Of a stretch of 64,000 bases of DNA, positions 45,739 to 57,558 are shown one piece after another; position 1 is the stretch's first letter, and each line of letters opens with the position of its first letter. The stretch spans positions 1 through 64,000 of the forward strand of contig LLCB01000275.1 of the NCBI GenBank assembly GCA_001414345.1, read 5' to 3'. Position numbers and translations under genes: made by a program. This DNA comes from Hymenoscyphus infarciens. Its lineage: Eukaryota; Ascomycota; Leotiomycetes; Helotiales; Helotiaceae. The notes beneath the pieces were generated by a model, which made no database searches, was not told where the DNA came from, and was given only the letters and a program-made list of their open reading frames with translations.

Positions 45739-46845
45739 ATGGACATCGACCCGGACGATCCGCATGGGAATTATGGCGATGGCAATCGCGCATTCTTGCA
45801 GGCCTTCATGGCGCGCGGTCAATTGTCATTGAAAGAGGCGCAATCCATCCTCGCAGGCATCTTCTCCATCCAAGAAAGTCCGTTTGAGCCTCAATCCCCG
45901 CCTTGAAGATATAAACTAACAATAATTGCAGGGAGAGATGTTACCGCCGAAGAAGTAACAGAAGAAGACTTTAAATCCTATATCTCCGCCGCGGCCGATG
46001 CCCTCTCCCCCCTCGATTACGAAATCCGAAGCACCCAAGACCAGATTACAAAGACTAGGGTTTATGCCATCGTCAATAGTATCAGCGACCCGCTCACCCA
46101 AATGGCAACTACGAGGACGACGGAAGAAATGCTCTACGTGAAGCGTCTTCTGGATGGCATGTTCGAAGCGCATAACACGAGACGACGAGAGGTGATGGCC
46201 ATCACCAGTTTACAAGCGCTCGAGAGAGGGGTTCTCAAGGGATCGAGCAGGGCCAGTGAGGCCGCAGAGGCTTCCTCAAATACCGATAAAGGCTTGACTG
46301 TTGGTGAGGCCGAGAAACTGTTGGCAAAATTGGTTTCCGAGCAATGGCTGGAGAGAAGTGCAAAAGGCTTCTACCGTCTTTCCCCACGAGCTCTCATGGA
46401 ACTACGAAGCTGGTTGATAGACGCATATAACGACGAGACGGATGATCCAGATGAATGGCAGCGAATCAAATTCTGCGAGGCCTGTAAGGATATTATTACG
46501 ATCGGTGAGAGATGTGCGGAGGTGGACTGTAATGTTAGGCTTCACGATATCTGCCAGGCTGCGTATTGGAATTCTAGGCCGAACAAACAGTGTCCGAAGT
46601 GCGAAACCGAGTGGGATGGTGAACATTATGTTGGAGAAAAGGCGATCACTAGCACGGAGGAATACTTGAGGGGCAAGAGAAGAAGTGGTATTGGTGCGAA
46701 GCGGAGTGGAGAGGAAAATGGTGACAATCAACGAAAGAGCCGGCGAGTGGTTACGGAAGATTCGGACGAGGAAGAAGATGCTGAAGGGGAGGCGGAGGTA
46801 GAGGAAGAGGAAGAGGCTGAAGAAGAGGACGAAGACGAAGAATGA
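45739..46845 (+). CDS. NSE1: Nse1, RING-type subunit of the SMC5/6 complex
   Basis: Exons 45739..45877 and 45932..46845 give 350 residues. The 54-nt intron (GTCCGT...GCAG) joins IQE to RRDVTAEEV across a split Arg codon. The N half is the winged-helix region found in Nse1 (FLQAFMARGQLSLKEAQSILAG, ...LTVGEAEKLLAKLVSEQWLERSAKGFYRLSPRALMELRSWL). The variant RING follows at about 255-295 (CEACKDIITIGERC, CNVRLHDICQAAYW, QCPKC) with the C4HC3-like spacing of Nse1. The C terminus is a long acidic run. Nse1 pairs with Nse3 in the nucleus and supports ubiquitin ligation and DNA repair in the SMC5/6 complex. The ATG at 45739 gives the expected N-terminal helix. Confidence 0.9.
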
Positions 46846-48072
46846 GGAATTGATTTTGCCCGGCGTTTGCTCTGGATTTGCTGAGGATTTATGGCGGTCA
46901 TGTTGAAAAGGCGTCTGGGAAAATGGCAATATGGTAGGAAATCGCACCATAGTTGGGAGACGGACTTGAATGTGGAGCGGTTCGGTCGACAATTTATAAA
47001 GCCCAGATTTCATGCATCCTTTAAAACGTGGGTCGATCGGGACGATCCGTGGTATCGTGGATCCTTCCTTCGTATGATTCTACGCCTCCATGGGAATTGG
47101 CCCTGTTATTTGTCGATTTTCGAATAGTTGAGCGATTTCGAAGCATCAACAAGTTCAAATTCAAACTTGACACTCTCTCATTATTATCTCAAGTTAATAA
47201 AAAGAATTCCTATGCTTTTGCTTCTGATGAGTAGGCATCGAAGGAAAGTGGCTTCCTGATGGGATATCCATATAACAGAACAGACTTTGGATTTTGGGAT
47301 CTGATTGTGTGATTCGATAAGCCAAAAAGCTTGGTTAATCTACATCCCTGACGGTTGGCCGCGACAGATCACCAGTCGTAATCAAAACTGCCGCTCATAG
47401 CGGGTACAACGGTCAGGGGTTTGTGGTGGTGTTTGTTGACGTTCCTGGACACCGGAGATTCGTATCGACATCTCGACCTATCACTCCGTTCTTCTCAGTA
47501 GCAGAGCTGGGAGAACGAGAGTAACATTCGGCGATGCTACGGAGTACATGTTACGGTATGGAATACAATTCTTCTTGCTTGCCTGCCTACTGCCTACTGC
47601 CTACTGCCTTCCGGTTTTGAAATGATCTACACTCACATCTCCTTTCCCATTTCGTACGACGTCCAAGGATGGATGCATCTTGTGAGCAAGTGTTGCGGAT
47701 GATTGGCCTTCTGCGTGCATCTGCCAAATATCGATCCAGATTCATATGAGGCATGACGTTCACACCTGAAGAGAGTGAAGAGATGTCGGGTGAGCCACGA
47801 TGTCAAGCTGGAAGCTGGATAAGGGGTTACCTTGGAAGTTTGCCCAGTCGCGTGAACTCTCAAGGGGCACCCGTCGCTTTTGGATTGTTTGGTTGGAATT
47901 ATCCAGCCATAGCCTGGGTGCAAGCCAGTAGCAACTTCCTATCCTGGTAATTTTATTTCTCTTTGTTTTTGTGGTATAAGTGCTGTCAACCCCGACCAAC
48001 TCACAACTTTCCTTTTCTTCCCTTGGTGCTCCCGTTAGGTTTTGCTTGCTCCCTCCATGTGTCTCATTCGCC
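46846..48072. other. Intergenic region with a short heptamer repeat, no gene seen
   Basis: About 1.2 kb with ordinary composition. It contains a CTACTGC repeat at 47585-47608. Open frames at 47633-48212 overlap on both strands and lack recognisable content. The final part is the ceramidase leader. Confidence 0.45.
47585..47608. repeat. Heptamer repeat (CTACTGC)3
   Basis: Three head-to-tail units preceded by a GCCTGC run. Non-coding. Confidence 0.8.
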
Positions 48073-50720
48073 ATGCATAATTTGAACCGCGCCGAATACT
48101 CTGCACTCCCGGTGACAGAGGATCGAGAGGATGAGGACGAGAATCCTGTGAAGGTCCCAAAACGACTGTTCGCATGGTTGGGCACTCTTATCTCAGTCTT
48201 GCTGTTAGCCATCGCATTTGTTGTTCTTGGACGGGTCGATTATTCTGCTCCTTTGACTGAGTCCGTTGTCGATCAGGAGGCCACGCAATCCTTCCATGAT
48301 CACTTGGCCAGAGCAGGCGGCGATGAGTATCTCATTGGGGTGGGCAAGGCCGATATCACTGGGTAAGAGATCGGGATGAAATTTCACGCTTTCTATACTA
48401 ATTTATACTAAAATAGACCAGTTGTTGAGATAAACTTTATGGGATACGCTTCCTTGCCACAAGTCGGTATGTTATTTCTTTCATTTCTCACGTCTCAAAA
48501 GCCTGGTTTTCCTGGTCATGTGCATTGAATTGTCGAGGTAGATAGTTTCTTTAGCACCATTTTCTAACTCGACATCAGGTACTGGTCTCCGTCAAAGATT
48601 GTATGCCCGAACATACATTGTCGGAAGCAAAACCACTCCAACTGATCGTTTCGTCTACATGGTCATTGACACCGCAAACGGAGATACCGCGATCCGAAAC
48701 GGTATCTTGGAAGGTGTTGCAGCTCTTGGATCCGGCTATTCGATGTACGATACTTCAAACATTGCGGTTACGGGAACTCATTCGCATTCCGGTCCTGGAG
48801 CATACATGAACTATCTTTTACCCCAAATCACATCTCTCGGCTTTTCCCAGCAATCTTATAAAGCAATCGTCGATGGATCAGTTCTTTCCATCAAGAGAGC
48901 TCATGAGAGTCTGGCTCCTGGATATCTCGATTTTGCTGATACGACTGTTTCTGATGCTAATATCAATCGGAGTCTTTTCGCTTATTTGGCAAACCCAGCT
49001 TCCGAGAGAGCCAAGTATACTGATGATGTCGATAAAACTATCACGATGATGCGTTTTAAGCGTGCCTCAGATGGTTTGAATACGGGAATTTTGGCCTGGT
49101 AAGTTTAGTTACTTCCATCAAATATGAGGGCACGCTTACAATCGCAACAGGCACAGCGTTCACGGAACTTCCATGTTGGAGAACAACACACATGTTTCTG
49201 GAGGCAAGCTTATCGAGAAACCTCCTATAAAATCATCACTAACATCAATCACAGATAACAAAGGCCTCAGTTCTTACCTTTTCGAGAAAGCAATGGCTTC
49301 TGACGTGACAGCGGCACCGGGTTTCGTGGCCGCTTTCAGTCAAAGTAGTGTTGGAGACACCACACCCAACGTCCTTGGTGCTTACTGTGATGATGGCTCT
49401 GGAACTATGTGCACGCTTGAGAATTCCACCTGCTCTGGTACTAGTCAAGCTTGCCACGGCAGAGGTCCTGCTTTCCAAAAACTCGATCTTGGTGTTTCAA
49501 GTTGTTATGAAATTGGACGCAGAGTCTACGCAGCTTCAAAAAGTCTTTATGTAAGTTTGTATTCGCCATTACTAGCTAGAGGAGCACAGAAACTCATACT
49601 GATAATTACTCAGGATAAATTTGATAGTGTGGCAACTTCAGTGAAGGATCCCAGCGTCAAAGCCTATCACACTTTCAATGATATGAGCTTTTTCAATTTC
49701 ACGCTTCCAAGCGGTGCCACTGCACAATCTTGTCCAGCTGCACTTGGATATGGATTTGCAGGTGGAACTACGGATGGACCAGGAGCGTTTGATTTTACCC
49801 AAGGTGATACCGATACGGATCCAAAGAATCCTCTTTGGGTTATTGTCTCAGGCTTGCTCAGAACGCCCACAGCAGCACAGAAGCTTTGCCAGTCACCAAA
49901 ACCAGTTTTGCTCGATGTTGGAGAGCTGGATGTTCCTTATTCTTGGTCTCCAAATATTGTCGATATTCAGAGTTTCCGTGTTGGTCAATTCATCATGATT
50001 GTCAGCCCCAGTGAAGCGACAACCATGGCCGGTCGAAGATGGAAGGCCGCCGTTGCAGCAGCTGCCACTTCTATCACCGCCTCGACTCCAAAGGTTGTTA
50101 TTGGTGGACCCGCAAACACGTACGCACACTATGTCGCCACAATCGAGGAATATGGCATCCAAAGATATGAAGGTGCTTCAACACTTTATGGCCCTAATGA
50201 ACTTGAGGCCTATATCTACCTCTCCAAGCAGAACCTCCAATATCTCGCCGCGGGATCAACCACCAAGCCACCAGCTGGTCCAACACCACCAGACAATCGT
50301 GCAACATCCTTGAACTTAATCACCGGTGTCGTTTACGATAATCCAGCAATAGGGAAAAAATTCGGAGACGTCATCGCTCAACCAGCAGCATCCTACGCTC
50401 GTGGTGCAGTCGTCAATGCAACATTCGTAGGTGCCAATCCGCGAAACAACCTCCGCCTCGAAGGAACTTTCACCGCTGTTGAATTGTCACAAAATGGAAA
50501 TTGGACCACGGTGAGAGATGACAGCGATTGGTTTACATCGCTTACGTGGTATCGCGATGATGGACTTATCGGGAGTAGTCATGTGGATATAAGTTGGGAG
50601 ACGGAGAGTTATGCCATTCCTGGGACGTATCGGATTCGGTATAATGGGGATTCGAAGACGCCGTTTACGGGGGAGATCAAGGCTTTTACGGCTGTTAGTA
50701 ATACTTTTACTTTGGCCTAG
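48073..50720 (+). CDS. Neutral ceramidase, membrane-anchored, six exons
   Basis: Exons 48073..48362, 48417..48466, 48579..49098, 49151..49203, 49255..49550 and 49614..50720 give 771 residues. The ATG at 48073 places a signal-anchor helix at about 32-53 (LFAWLGTLISVLLLAIAFVVLG), so the enzyme should face the lumen or outside. Family blocks are YLIGVGKADITGPVVEINFMGYA, VGTGLRQRLYARTY, GTHSHSGPGAYM and HSVHGTSM (zinc histidines), SSVGDTTPNVLGAYC (amidase motif) and a C-terminal Ig-like domain. The intron 49204-49254 starts GCAAGC and ends CACAG with CTAAC before it: a GC-AG intron that restores VSGDNKG. Both this intron and 49551-49613 are multiples of three without stops, so retention keeps the frame. 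The enzyme splits ceramide into sphingosine and fatty acid. The usual motif serine (GDVSPN) is Thr here; see findings. Confidence 0.92.
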
Positions 50721-51177
50721 ATGGGATGGGCTTTTGGGTTTCTTGGTGTTGGGTTGGGATGGGTTGGGATGGATGAGGAGCTTAGGATCAGGTATGGGTA
50801 TTTGGGTATATTACATAGACAAGCATGCTATGAGTAATGATTACAATTCAATACTTCCAATTCATTTCATATTCTCGTGGTCGTGTTTCATGAAATATCA
50901 CACAATCGCTGTCTTCCCGAACGGACAATCCCTCGGCATCGACGTCGAAGAAGCGTGTCGAAGTATTGTGAAAATGCGAAAATGTGTTTACTTTAATTGC
51001 TCATGATTTGTCTCTGATTGGAGTGGTGGATCTCTTCCCGAAGACGGCGAATGCGTGGAAGGAGAAGGGGTGGGCAGAGAAGGATGCACCTACAGAGCGA
51101 ACTAGAGTTTTCTCCACTGCGATCGCACTTCAACCCTTCTCTTTAACCCATGTATAAAGGTTGGATTTAAAGAACCA
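50721..51177. other. Convergent 3' flanks of ceramidase and rhamnogalacturonan acetylesterase
   Basis: 457 bp of ordinary composition with no recognised gene. Confidence 0.45.
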
Positions 51178-52124
51178 CTAAATCGGCACATTATTATCAA
51201 CACCCAAACAACTCCCCAAAATCGGCCCCTCAATCCTACTAGTAGCATTAACAGCCGCAGACTGCAACCCCGCCGTCCCACACTTAATTCCCAAAACCCA
51301 AGCTTTCGCAAAAGTATCCGCAAGCCACGGAGCCAAATGCGTATGATCCATAGGATACCCCGTATCCGTCTTCTCCTTCCCAATCAACTTCAAAGCCTGA
51401 ACATCGTACCCCGCGTGATCCACCAAGTAAACACCATTCGCTGGACCACCAAGACTTTGTACGGTATAGGAGGCGTAGCTCGAGTATTTGGTTGGTGACC
51501 ATGTGAAATTGCCGAATTCGTAGGGGTTTGTAGGGGTTGGGGGTGAGATTATTACGCGGGCGCCGAGGGAGAGGAAGGTGCGGGTGGCGTTTTGAAGGTA
51601 GGTTACGTAGGTTTGGACGATTTCTGTTTGGTTGCTGGATAGGACGTGAGCTTGGGGTTGTTAGAGCTCGGATGGGGAAGGCATTTTACTTGTAAGATAC
51701 TGGACACGTTTCATTCCCCATTCCCGGACAATCTACTCGTAGCTTGACTAGGTCGTTTGCTGGAACCCCATCTGTTCCTTCTATCAGTTGGAGATCCAGG
51801 AAGACATTGAGGAAACTTACCATCATTGTGTCCAAACTGAATAAGAACCCAATCCCCGGCCTTCACCTGATCAATGACCCTTTGAAATCTTCCTTCGCGT
51901 GTAAATGTTCTTGCACTTCTTCCGGCGAACGCTGCATTTTTTATACCTATTACTTTTGGGTCGAAGGAATATTGTAAATATTGTCCCCATCCTTCTGTTC
52001 CATTATTCCCACCCCCGGGAGCCATGGTACTATCTCCACACAGCCATAATGTATTTTGTCCCTCGGCCAATTGAGAAAGAAGAAGCGCAAGAGAAGCAAG
52101 AGGAAAGATTTGACTGAACCTCAT
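51178..52124 (-). CDS. Rhamnogalacturonan acetylesterase (SGNH hydrolase, CE12-like), secreted
   Basis: Exons 52124..51821, 51780..51690 and 51634..51178 give 283 residues. Introns of 40 nt (GTAAGT...TAG) and 55 nt (GTAAAA...CAG) both restore the frame. Residues 1-23 are a signal peptide (SQIFPLASLALLLSQLAEG). SGNH blocks are LWLCGDSTMAPGGG (nucleophile Ser), IQFGHND (Asn) and YPMDHTHLAPW (Asp and His of the triad). Two cysteine pairs are likely (VDCPG...ETCP; IKCGT...GSCLG). The enzyme removes acetyl groups from the rhamnogalacturonan backbone of pectin, in the extracellular space, which fits a plant-associated or saprotrophic lifestyle. The ATG at 52124 was preferred over 52142 because it starts the signal peptide. 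Length matches the family. The 40-nt intron is near the lower limit for fungi. Confidence 0.9.
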
Positions 52125-52452
52125 AATTGACTTGGTAACCACTGGGAAACAAGTGAAAGGGTGTTCATCTCAACGAATATTTCACGACACAAGTACTTAA
52201 GTTCCTCCAGATTGAGGAAAGAAAGCGGGGTGAAAACAGGGACTTCCCCACACTCCAATAAGGAAGGAAAGTTTGTTATAATTAAGCCGCCATTCAGGAG
52301 ACTTCCTTGGCAGGTACCACTCTCGTGTTCTCGGTGCAACTACTGCCGATTGTCTTTAGCCGGGAAAATGTAGCACCAAATCATATGTCAGCAGTCTATA
52401 GAGTAACCATAAGAAGTGAGACTCTTGCCGCAAAAACCCAGTACTTGAAGTA
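52125..52452. other. Promoter side of the acetylesterase gene, no gene seen
   Basis: About 330 bp between the acetylesterase start and the 3' end of the dehydrogenase relic. Nothing further is recognised. Confidence 0.4.
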
Positions 52453-53415
52453 CTACTTCTCTACATGCACAATTATCCTCCCCTTTGCCACTCCAGTTCG
52501 AAGCCTCTCGTATGCCTTTGGAACATCCTCAAATTCAAAGGTCGTATCGATACTTGCCTTCAGTTTCCCTTCAGTCATCCATTTACCCAACTGGACAAAA
52601 TCGTCCGTCGTCGTTTTGACCATGACAAAATGGAACCCGCGACTACGAGCACCAGGCATAGTCGAGCACAACTTCCTGCCCGTTATTCCCGACAAATCAC
52701 TGATCAATGGACTCATGGCAACCTGGACAAATACACCACTGGGTTTGAGCCAAGCGTCACAGTCATTGTAGAAGGCCGGGCTATTGACATTGTCGATGGC
52801 GAGGTCAAAGACCGCCCCGTTTTCTTCAATTCTGATATAACATCCACCACCTTGTAATCCAAAAATGCGTCTGCCCGAATACTTCAGCACAAATCGACAT
52901 TGGTCGTCGAGCAAGTTGCGGTGACATGCGCACCCATAGCTTTCGCCAGTTGAATAGCCCATGTGCCAACCCCGCCGCTCCCCCCATTGATGATTATCCT
53001 CGTTCCAGGCTTGCAGTGATCCGGAAGCAAAGATAAGAAGGCAGTCCCAGCTGCCGTTCCAAGGGCAGCAGCTTGATCGGGGTCGATGCCTTCAAGGAGA
53101 GGAGCACATTCGTTGATTGGCACCACGATGAATTGACCTAGGGAACCAAACTTCCCAGCTTTCACGAATGCTCCAAACAAATTGACCATTCGCATAGGTA
53201 GTATTCGAAACGTGGCTCGCAAAGACGCGTCCGCAGAGATCGAGTCCCGGGCTTCCATCTTTTACCATGCCGAAGGTCTTTCCCAGCCATTCCGATTCAA
53301 CGGTCTTGTAGTCCACCGGATTGATTACAGCGCTGATGACTTCGACGAGGATTTGGTTTCTGGACAGCTTGGATTTGTTTGGAGCGGGGGCGGTCTCTTT
53401 CAAGACTACGCCCAT
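52453..53415 (-). pseudogene. Decayed medium-chain dehydrogenase/reductase (zinc-binding alcohol dehydrogenase-like / quinone-oxidoreductase-like)
   Basis: Read in order on the minus strand: SRNQILVEVISAVINPVDYKTVE (GroES-like start), SPGLDLCGRVFASHV, FGAFVKAGKFGSLGQFIVVP, AAALGTAAGTAFLSL, then the cofactor loop IINGGSGGVGTWAIQLAKAMGAHVTATCS, ADAFLDYKVVDVISELK, FDLAIDNVNSPAFY, and a C terminus FEFEDVPKAYERLRTGVAKGRIIVHVEK. The chain needs three frame repairs. One is a shift near 53175 (after YANGQ), one a stop TGA at 52884-52886 (CGA by one C-to-T change), and one a shift near 52820 (SELK to ENGAVFD). No introns with proper sites explain these. It was probably a polyketide trans-enoyl-reductase-like or quinone-oxidoreductase-like enzyme. 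Gene order is not that of a cluster. Confidence 0.75.
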
Positions 53416-53980
53416 GCTTTGGCTGGCTTCGACTTCCGCCCTTTCATCGTGGAAGGCATTTGGGGTGGCTGTTGACGGGTGGTGTTGGTGCTGGATCTAT
53501 GGTAGTGGCAGCAGTTGATATGTAGATAGTATAGACTTTATATCAAGGGGGAAGAGGTTGGAGAATGCCCAACACCTCGAAAGGCGGATTCGTAAATTGG
53601 TGATGTGGTTACTAGAAGTCTCCGAGCGATCACGAATTGAGCCGCATCCAAACCCCGGTTTTTCCGGAACGAAATGTCACAACTCAGACGGATCTTGCTA
53701 GTGCACCACAGACACTGTGGAAAGGAGACTTCGTACACGGCTATCGGGCCTTGCTGATTGGCAAGCAATATACGATGTAGCTTCTCCCTTCACTTTTTTC
53801 AGCAACTCGTCTTTAAACAATCATTTTCTCGTAAAATGAGGACCACCCTTTCTAGAAAGAAGATCGAAGAAGAGATGTTGCATCCTATTAAAATAGCAAT
53901 AGAAGAACTATATATAGATATAGTAGAGAAATAACTACCAAGGATATTTGATATACTATCAAAATCTATTCAACAAATGT
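53416..53980. other. Intergenic region, no gene seen
   Basis: Between two minus-strand genes. A 76-codon frame at 53538-53768 has no recognisable content. The last 100 bp are AT-rich. Confidence 0.4.
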
Positions 53981-54886
53981 CTACTTCAACAGCAAATCAC
54001 CTACTCTCCCTTCTACTAATTCCTTCTTTGGCTGAATCAGCTTGTTTTGCTCCAGCCATGCCTCGCACAATGATGGCCACTTCGATACCGGTAGGCTCTC
54101 AGTATCGATGCCAAAACCATGAGGCGCATCAGCAAAGACATGCAACTCGACTTTTCCTCCAGCCTTGGTAATGCCCTCAGCCAAGCGATACGCATTTATA
54201 ACCGGCACAATTGGATCATTGCCAGAGTAGACAATGAAGGTTGGCGGGGCAGAATGAATGAGCTGCACATCTGGCTGTAGTATATTATATAGCTCCTGTT
54301 TTTCCGGCGGCTCTAGCGGTGCCTTGTCTGCGATGATAGTGCGACCGACAGCATTGGTTGAAATTGGCCCGTAACCTATGATTGCAAAATTGGGCTTCAA
54401 CCGCGGTGCTGTACTAGTACTTGGAGGAGTCCAGGATTCGGGATAGGAAGCAAGAAGTGAAGCAGCCAAGTGCCCACCGGAGGAAAGACCACAAATTCCC
54501 AACCCCGCCTTTGAAAATCCATGTTCTTCAATCAATTGCAACGAGCGATGAGCATCATCAAGTGGCGCCTGAGGTCCTGTTTTGGCGTTGGGGAAACGAT
54601 GGACGAGAACAAAGGCGTCGAATCCGAGATTTGCCAGCCAGCGAGCGACTTTTACTCCTTCCCGGCCGACCATGAGTTCGATATAACCTCCTCCGCCCAA
54701 AATGAGTATAGCTTGGCCATTCGGTTTGGTGGCTTTGTAGCCAAAGAGCCATGGTCGCTCGACGTCCTTCACAACTGCATTTTCCAGAGTCTCTCTATCT
54801 TGGTCGAGTCTAACGGCGCCTTCCAGAGGTTGATCGTCCCACAAAGGCCAGGCAAGATCCGCACCGAGAAGGGGATGAGATCTCAT
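53981..54886 (-). CDS. Alpha/beta-hydrolase esterase (acetyl-esterase / BD-FAE-like)
   Basis: A single frame of 301 residues. Catalytic features of small carbohydrate or acyl esterases are present: oxyanion GGGGY (AILILGGGGYIELM), nucleophile elbow GICGLSSGGH with Ser, Asp in IVYSGNDPIVPV, and His in DAPHGFG. The domain begins almost at once, and no signal peptide is visible, so a cytosolic enzyme is expected. Related proteins are often labelled endo-1,4-beta-xylanase B-like or acetylxylan esterase; I see no evidence for a defined substrate. It sits next to the dehydrogenase relic and 200 bp from AT-rich DNA, yet is intact. The start ATG at 54886 has good initiation context (aaATGAGATC-like on its strand). 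Confidence 0.85.
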   Translation of the reverse strand: MRSHPLLGADLAWPLWDDQPLEGAVRLDQDRETLENAVVKDVERPWLFGYKATKPNGQAILILGGGGYIELMVGREGVKVARWLANLGFDAFVLVHRFPNAKTGPQAPLDDAHRSLQLIEEHGFSKAGLGICGLSSGGHLAASLLASYPESWTPPSTSTAPRLKPNFAIIGYGPISTNAVGRTIIADKAPLEPPEKQELYNILQPDVQLIHSAPPTFIVYSGNDPIVPVINAYRLAEGITKAGGKVELHVFADAPHGFGIDTESLPVSKWPSLCEAWLEQNKLIQPKKELVEGRVGDLLLK

Positions 54887-55103
54887 TTTGTTCCGAGAAA
54901 AGAAAGGAATCTTTGAGCAGCTGACTATCTCAAAATAACACGTAGATTCGAGAACAATATAGACGTCGGGAAATCTACAGTATCTCTATCGAACGATGCT
55001 CTGCCGAGATACCGAGCTAATATAAAGAGAAATCTGGGTAGAAGATTCGAAAACTCAGCCTATCTATAGCGCTTACCATAGACATACGGATTTAACCGAG
55101 CCC
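54887..55103. other. Boundary between ordinary and AT-rich DNA
   Basis: Ordinary composition up to about 55080, with no gene. A palindromic repeat starts directly after. Confidence 0.4.
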
Positions 55104-55158
55104 TAGCCTTAGGAGAGCTAGGTTATAACGTTATAACTAGCTCTTCTAAGAGCTATAT
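55104..55158. repeat. Palindromic repeat, copy 2
   Basis: A near-perfect palindrome of about 50 bp centred on TTATAACGTTATAA with arms AGCTCTTAGAAGAGCTAG / CTAGCTCTTCTAAGAGCT (strand-symmetric). Same family as 12655-12725, inverted. Confidence 0.7.
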
Positions 55159-55344
55159 AACGCGTCGAATATTAGTATAACTACGTCGCTACTTTATATC
55201 TACGTTTATTAGCTTCGATACTCTCTAGTTAAGATTAGCTTTTTAAAACTAATCTAGATATTTAATAATTTAAAAACTATTATAAGTAATTATCTTACTA
55301 ATAATAAAAATAATAATTTAATATTTAAAAGTAAAGAGAACTTA

Positions 55345-55780
55345 AGATCTTATTTAGCTTATATAAATTAGTTTTATATATCTATAGATATTTAATAAGA
55401 GTTTTTAAATAGTAATTCTAAATAAGTTAGTATATATTATTAATTATTTCTTAATCTATTAAGTAATCGTTTAGTAAGTAGTATATATATTAATATATAT
55501 ATTTCAAGTCTATAACCTAGTATTATAAAACTAGTAGATAGAAAGAGATATAAACTTTTAAAGATTTATATCTCTAGTAATCTAAAGCTTTTTTAGTAGT
55601 ATATATCTTATTTATATATATATTAAGATATACGATATTAAATAAGAGGTTTATATTAAAATAGATATACTTAATCCTAGTATATATATAGAATTAGTAT
55701 ATCTATATATATATATATATTAATTTATAATTCTTAGTAGTATATATTCTAGATATATATAAGCTAGATAAGCTATAAGA
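55345..55780. mobile_element. MITE-like element, RIP-altered copy
   Basis: The interior matches the copy at 57559-57995 over roughly 430 bp: same TATTTAGCT...ATAAATTA start, TAGTAGTATATAT motif and AGATATA end. Terminal repeats are less conserved (TATTTAGCTTATATA left, TATATAAGCTAGATA right), consistent with RIP. Ends are approximate. Confidence 0.55.
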
Positions 55781-56212
55781 TATAATAGACTTAACGTCTA
55801 TTATCTATTAGCTTATTTAATTATTTAATTATAAATATATTCTATTTTTCAATTCTATTAAAAACTAAAAACCTTTTACTTTTAGTCTCTAATAGATAGA
55901 CTAAAAAACTAGTATATTAAGTAGAAAATAGACTAAATATCTTAAATAAACTAGTTAATAATTATTAAATTTCTTATAAAATAACTTAGAGTATATTTAG
56001 TATATATATAATTTAATTTAAATATATAAGATTTATATATAAGTATAGAGTCAAAAGATGCTCGTATATATCTAAATATATTATAGCTCTTTTATAAAGA
56101 TATTTAATTACTATTTAGCTTATCGTATATATATATCGATATATATATTATTAGATAGCCTGAATTACGCTAATACTAGTACTAATATACGTAGAAGTAG
56201 TATATATTAGGA

Positions 56213-56233
56213 ATATATATATATATATATATA
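56213..56233. repeat. (TA)n microsatellite
   Basis: An uninterrupted TA tract inside the AT-rich block; several similar tracts occur nearby. Confidence 0.7.
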
Positions 56234-57558
56234 AGTTGAAGATTAAGAGATTAAAAGAGTATATTATTTATTTTTAGTAGTATATATTCTTATATATATA
56301 TTTAAAGAATATATAAGCAAAAGTATATACTATAATATATACTAGCTAAACGCTCGTATATATTATAATATATATATATATATATATTATATATTCTTTA
56401 GTAGTATATATATTAAAAAAGAACTAATATATACGAGCTAAATAGGCTCTTAACTATTATAAAATAACTTTTATTATTCTACTAATATTTAATATATTCC
56501 TAGATTAAAGTACTAGTTCTTACTAAAGAGTTTTATACTAAAAGTCTTAGTCTCTAAACTTAATTAGACTTAGGTCTAATTTTATCTTCTATTATATATA
56601 ACTTTAAAAATCATTTCTTATAGAATTATAAATAGTCTTAAACTTATTTTAAATAACTATAGCTCTAACGCTTTCTACGTCGCTATTATATCTCTAGTAT
56701 ATCTTCTACTTATATAAGCTTAATTAGAGTTTAATTATAAAGTCTTTTATAATTATAGTTTAGTTCTTAAATAATACTCTTAGATATAGATAAGATTAGA
56801 CTACTTTTTAAGTCTATATAGTCTAGTATATACTTTCTATAGCTTATAGAGTCTCTCTAAGCTCTAAGTATAAGAGATTATAGATTACGTATAAAGTAGA
56901 TTATAAAGTAAGCTATAGAGTAAGCTAGAAGTATATTACTAGATTAGTATAAAGTAGATTAGATAATTAGTAAATTACGTTTCTAAGAAGTCGAAGTATA
57001 AGTATAAAAGACTTATTTAAAATTTTAACTTAATTTCTAGCTATAAAGAAAGTTAAGAGCTCTATATACTTCTAGAGTAAATACTAGAAGCTTCTATAGC
57101 TTATTAATAGAAGAGTTATTAGAATATTCTAAGAATCACTTATTTATAGAAAAATTCAAATCTTCTAGATATTACTAGAAATAACTAGTTATAGACTAAG
57201 GTTTAAATCTAAAGTCTATTAGTAAAGAAGATAGTTATTATCTAATACTAATAATTATTATATTTTTTAATTTATTATAATACTTATATATTTACTAAGA
57301 ATCTACTTTTATATCTAGCTATTTATATTTAAAGCTATTCTTAGATATTATTAGAATATAGATATAAGATATTATTTTATAATAGAGTCTTAATTATATA
57401 AAAAAAGAATAGATAGTTTTTTTTAAAAGAGTTCTTAGTTTAGATAATTCTAGTTTCTTAATATTTAACTTCTATTACTAGTTTATAATTCTTATATTTT
57501 AAAATATAGATCTTTCTAAATCTAGAAATAGTCTTCTATTAAAGTAATAAAAGCTTTA

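Noticed and set aside
49173..50720. Ceramidase 3' region as one uninterrupted exon
   Set aside because: Reading through inserts 17 and 21 residues at conserved positions. Both segments have intron ends and branch-like sites.
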